From: Gammaproteobacteria bacterium
GTDB taxonomy: Bacteria; Pseudomonadota; Gammaproteobacteria; Steroidobacterales; MnTg04
Direction: 5' to 3'
Assembly: GCA_027297845.1 (NCBI GenBank)
Contig: JAPUHG010000168.1
Coordinates: forward strand, 1-6,902
Length of the DNA stretch: 6,902 nucleotides
The translations under genes and the position numbers were made by a program. Positions 5,513 through 6,902 of the stretch are shown piece by piece. Under the pieces are notes generated by a model. That model did no database searches. It was not told the DNA's origin and saw nothing but the letters and a program-made list of their open reading frames with translations. The first letter of the stretch is position 1. Each line of letters opens with the position of its first letter.

Positions 5513-6085
5513 ATGGAATTACTAAAATCTTGGCCCGCGCTGATTGTTTTATTGGCCGCCGTTGTCATTGTGGCCGGTTTCGTCACCTGGAAACGACGCA
5601 AAAACCCCTGGTACCACTTCGAAAAAATGCTGCGGCGTATCGCCAGGGAAGCAGACCGTAACCTGATGATCCCCGATGGCATGGGTGGGCAGATTCAACT
5701 CGATTATCTGCTGTTGACCAGCAAGGGCATCCTGGTACTGGATATGCGCAATGCGCCCGGCGTTATTTTTGGCGGCGATCGAATGGACGAGTGGGCAGTG
5801 ATGGGTCCGGGGGGACGTTATGGCATGAAAAATCCCCAGGAATCCCTGTTTGACAGGCTGGCCGCCGTGCGTTCGCTGGCCGAAGGCGTGCCGGTATCGG
5901 GTTTCGTCGTCTTCAACGACAGCAGCGAGTTCACCAAAGGAGTTCCCAGCCATGTGTTGACGGTCAGGCAGTTGGGCGAAATGTATGCGCCCGGCTCAAA
6001 GAATTCCGATGACAAGCTGCTCGAAGCGTTTCTGCCGCATTGGCAAAAGATTCATTCCGCACTGCGCGCGGCGAAAGGCTCTTGA
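5513..6085 (+). CDS. Membrane-anchored NERD-like (nuclease-related domain) protein of unknown function
   Basis: The 190-residue product begins with one hydrophobic segment (about residues 8-25, WPALIVLLAAVVIVAGFV) followed by basic residues (KRRK), so the remainder probably faces the cytoplasm. The soluble part looks like a NERD domain: QLDYLLLTSKGILVLDMRN (62-80) resembles the NERD core in which a hypothetical D precedes a hydrophobic strand and an E-x-K motif. KNPQESLFDRLAAVRSL (106-122) resembles the NP-x(2)-Q helix, and VSGFVVFND (128-136) a further core strand. The putative E-x-K position reads D77-M-R79, a conservative but non-canonical change. NERD is linked to DNA-processing nucleases by remote similarity, and activity is unproven for most members. 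The Shine-Dalgarno is weak (AAAAGA). It lies 26 bases after thrB. The stop codon is inside an inverted repeat. The domain call is from memory of the pattern. Confidence 0.7.
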   Translation: MELLKSWPALIVLLAAVVIVAGFVTWKRRKNPWYHFEKMLRRIAREADRNLMIPDGMGGQIQLDYLLLTSKGILVLDMRNAPGVIFGGDRMDEWAVMGPGGRYGMKNPQESLFDRLAAVRSLAEGVPVSGFVVFNDSSEFTKGVPSHVLTVRQLGEMYAPGSKNSDDKLLEAFLPHWQKIHSALRAAKGS

Positions 6086-6102
6086 CCGTGGCTGTCAAGA
6101 GC
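6078..6102. terminator. Perfect 9-bp inverted repeat between convergent genes
   Basis: GCTCTTGAC (6078-6086) and GTCAAGAGC (6094-6102) pair perfectly around a 7-base loop. The left arm contains the last codons and the TGA stop (6083-6085) of the NERD-like gene. Neither strand has a full U tract right after it: the plus strand reads TAATAGCT, the minus strand CTTTCGCC. Its place between converging genes suggests a bidirectional terminator or a 3'-end stabilising stem. The nearest T5 run on the plus strand is at 6126-6130, too far for a standard intrinsic terminator. Confidence 0.5.
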
Positions 6103-6122
6103 TAATAGCTACCCGCCGTAAC

Positions 6123-6902
6123 TTATTTTTCCGCGGCTTGCCGGTAATGATCGGCCAGGACCATACTGACACACGATGTGAGTCGTTTTCCTGTCTCGAT
6201 GTGCAGGAATTCGTTGGGTCCGTGTGCATTTGAATGCGGCCCTAACAGACCGGTAATCAGAAACTGAACACCGCTGAATTCCTTACCGAGCATGCTCATG
6301 AATGGAATGGTGCCACCGGTCCCCATGTACATCGAGTCAGCATCAAAAAATGCCTTGGAGGCGTTGCTCATCGAGTTTTCCAGCCATTTGGCAACTTCCG
6401 GTGTGTTCCAGCCGCTTTCGGCCGAATCGACCGAGAAACTTACCGATGCGCCATAGGGCGGGTCGGCCTCGAAAATCTTGGTTAACGCCGCACCGGCCAC
6501 CTTCGCCTCCACCGTTGGCGGCAATCGGAACGAAACCTTGACGGTGGTTCCCTGCCGCAGGACGTTGCCGGCATCGGCAACCGAGGGAATTCGGTCCATA
6601 CCGGTCACGCTTAACGTCGGCCGCCAGGTATTGTTGAGCAACAGCTCTACGAGGTCGTCGGCAATGGGTTTGGTGTTGCCATGAAACGGCAGTTTCCGGT
6701 GAACCATGTCACCGAGTACCTTTACCGTAAGAGCAGCCTGATCGATTCTTTGTTGCGGGATGTCGGCATGCAATTCAGCGACCAGTATCTCACCGGTTTC
6801 GCTGTTTTCGACCCGATCCAGCAAGCTGCGGATGATCCGGAAACTGGATGCACAAATGCCACTGGAGGCGCCCGAGTGGACGCTTTCGGTCAGTATGTCG
6901 AC
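6123..6902 (-). CDS. M20-family zinc metallopeptidase, C-terminal part (5' end off the window)
   Basis: Read on the minus strand, the frame is open from the right edge of the window to a TAA at 6123-6125, giving 259 residues of a longer protein. TTG 6824 is an internal codon, not the start, since the frame continues upstream with SVHSGASSGI, a typical entry into the M20 lid (dimerisation) domain. Fragment residues 93-133 include WRPTLSVTGMD and SFRLPPTVEAK, and GTGGTIPFM (194-202) corresponds to the GGSIP-type substrate-site loop. GPHSNAHGPNEFLHIE (221-236) contains the last metal-ligand His (fragment residue 227). These features match M20 dipeptidase/carboxypeptidase-type hydrolases such as the carnosinase and Cys-Gly dipeptidase group. 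The N-terminal zinc ligands and any signal peptide are not visible. Substrate cannot be assigned. It converges on the NERD-like gene. Confidence 0.9.
   Translation of the reverse strand, partial: VDILTESVHSGASSGICASSFRIIRSLLDRVENSETGEILVAELHADIPQQRIDQAALTVKVLGDMVHRKLPFHGNTKPIADDLVELLLNNTWRPTLSVTGMDRIPSVADAGNVLRQGTTVKVSFRLPPTVEAKVAGAALTKIFEADPPYGASVSFSVDSAESGWNTPEVAKWLENSMSNASKAFFDADSMYMGTGGTIPFMSMLGKEFSGVQFLITGLLGPHSNAHGPNEFLHIETGKRLTSCVSMVLADHYRQAAEK

Noticed and set aside
5549..5953. 134-codon open frame on the minus strand inside the NERD-like gene
   Set aside because: No recognisable domain. The plus-strand frame has a coherent membrane segment and domain pattern, so this is an antisense shadow.
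6822..6824. TTG at 6824-6822 (minus strand) as the start of the M20 peptidase
   Set aside because: The frame continues open to the window edge with clear M20 lid-domain sequence, so the real start is outside the window.

Overview
The window looks like chromosomal DNA of a gammaproteobacterium of moderately high GC. The left part has the order tolB - pal - cpoB - queE - queC - tRNA-Lys(TTT), which I recall from Pseudomonas-type genomes. The genus cannot be named from the sequence. Coding density is high and I see no insertion sequence, phage gene, CRISPR array or long repeat.

Layout. (1) 2-2117: the 3' end of tolB, then pal and cpoB, all on the plus strand. They encode the periplasmic and outer-membrane half of the Tol-Pal envelope-constriction machine. 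A strong hairpin lies between tolB and pal, and pal and cpoB overlap by one base. (2) 2118-3564: a short AT-rich gap with a plausible promoter, then queE and queC, two consecutive enzymes of 7-deazaguanine (preQ0/queuosine) synthesis, joined by a TTGA start/stop overlap. (3) 3565-3810: a complete tRNA-Lys gene with its own probable stable-RNA promoter and a weak terminator-like hairpin after it. (4) 3811-5486: a stand-alone class I glutamine amidotransferase overlapping thrB (homoserine kinase, threonine synthesis) by 10 bases. (5) 5513-6085: a small membrane-anchored protein with a NERD-like (nuclease-related) domain, preceded by a very AT-rich gap. (6) 6123-6902, minus strand: the C-terminal part of an M20-family metallopeptidase, running off the right edge. 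A perfect 9-bp inverted repeat separates the convergent genes.

How the genes work together. Pal (outer-membrane lipoprotein), TolB (its periplasmic partner) and CpoB (links Tol to peptidoglycan synthesis) form one functional unit. QueE and QueC form a second, making preQ0 for tRNAs with GUN anticodons; the neighbouring tRNA-Lys is not such a substrate. The amidotransferase/thrB pair is translationally linked, but the amidotransferase's acceptor is unknown.

I do not see an evident undescribed system. The least explained parts are the orphan amidotransferase coupled to thrB, a possible His-to-Pro change in the ThrB substrate-binding region, the membrane-anchored NERD-like protein with an altered putative active-site motif, and a CpoB that looks like a lipoprotein.
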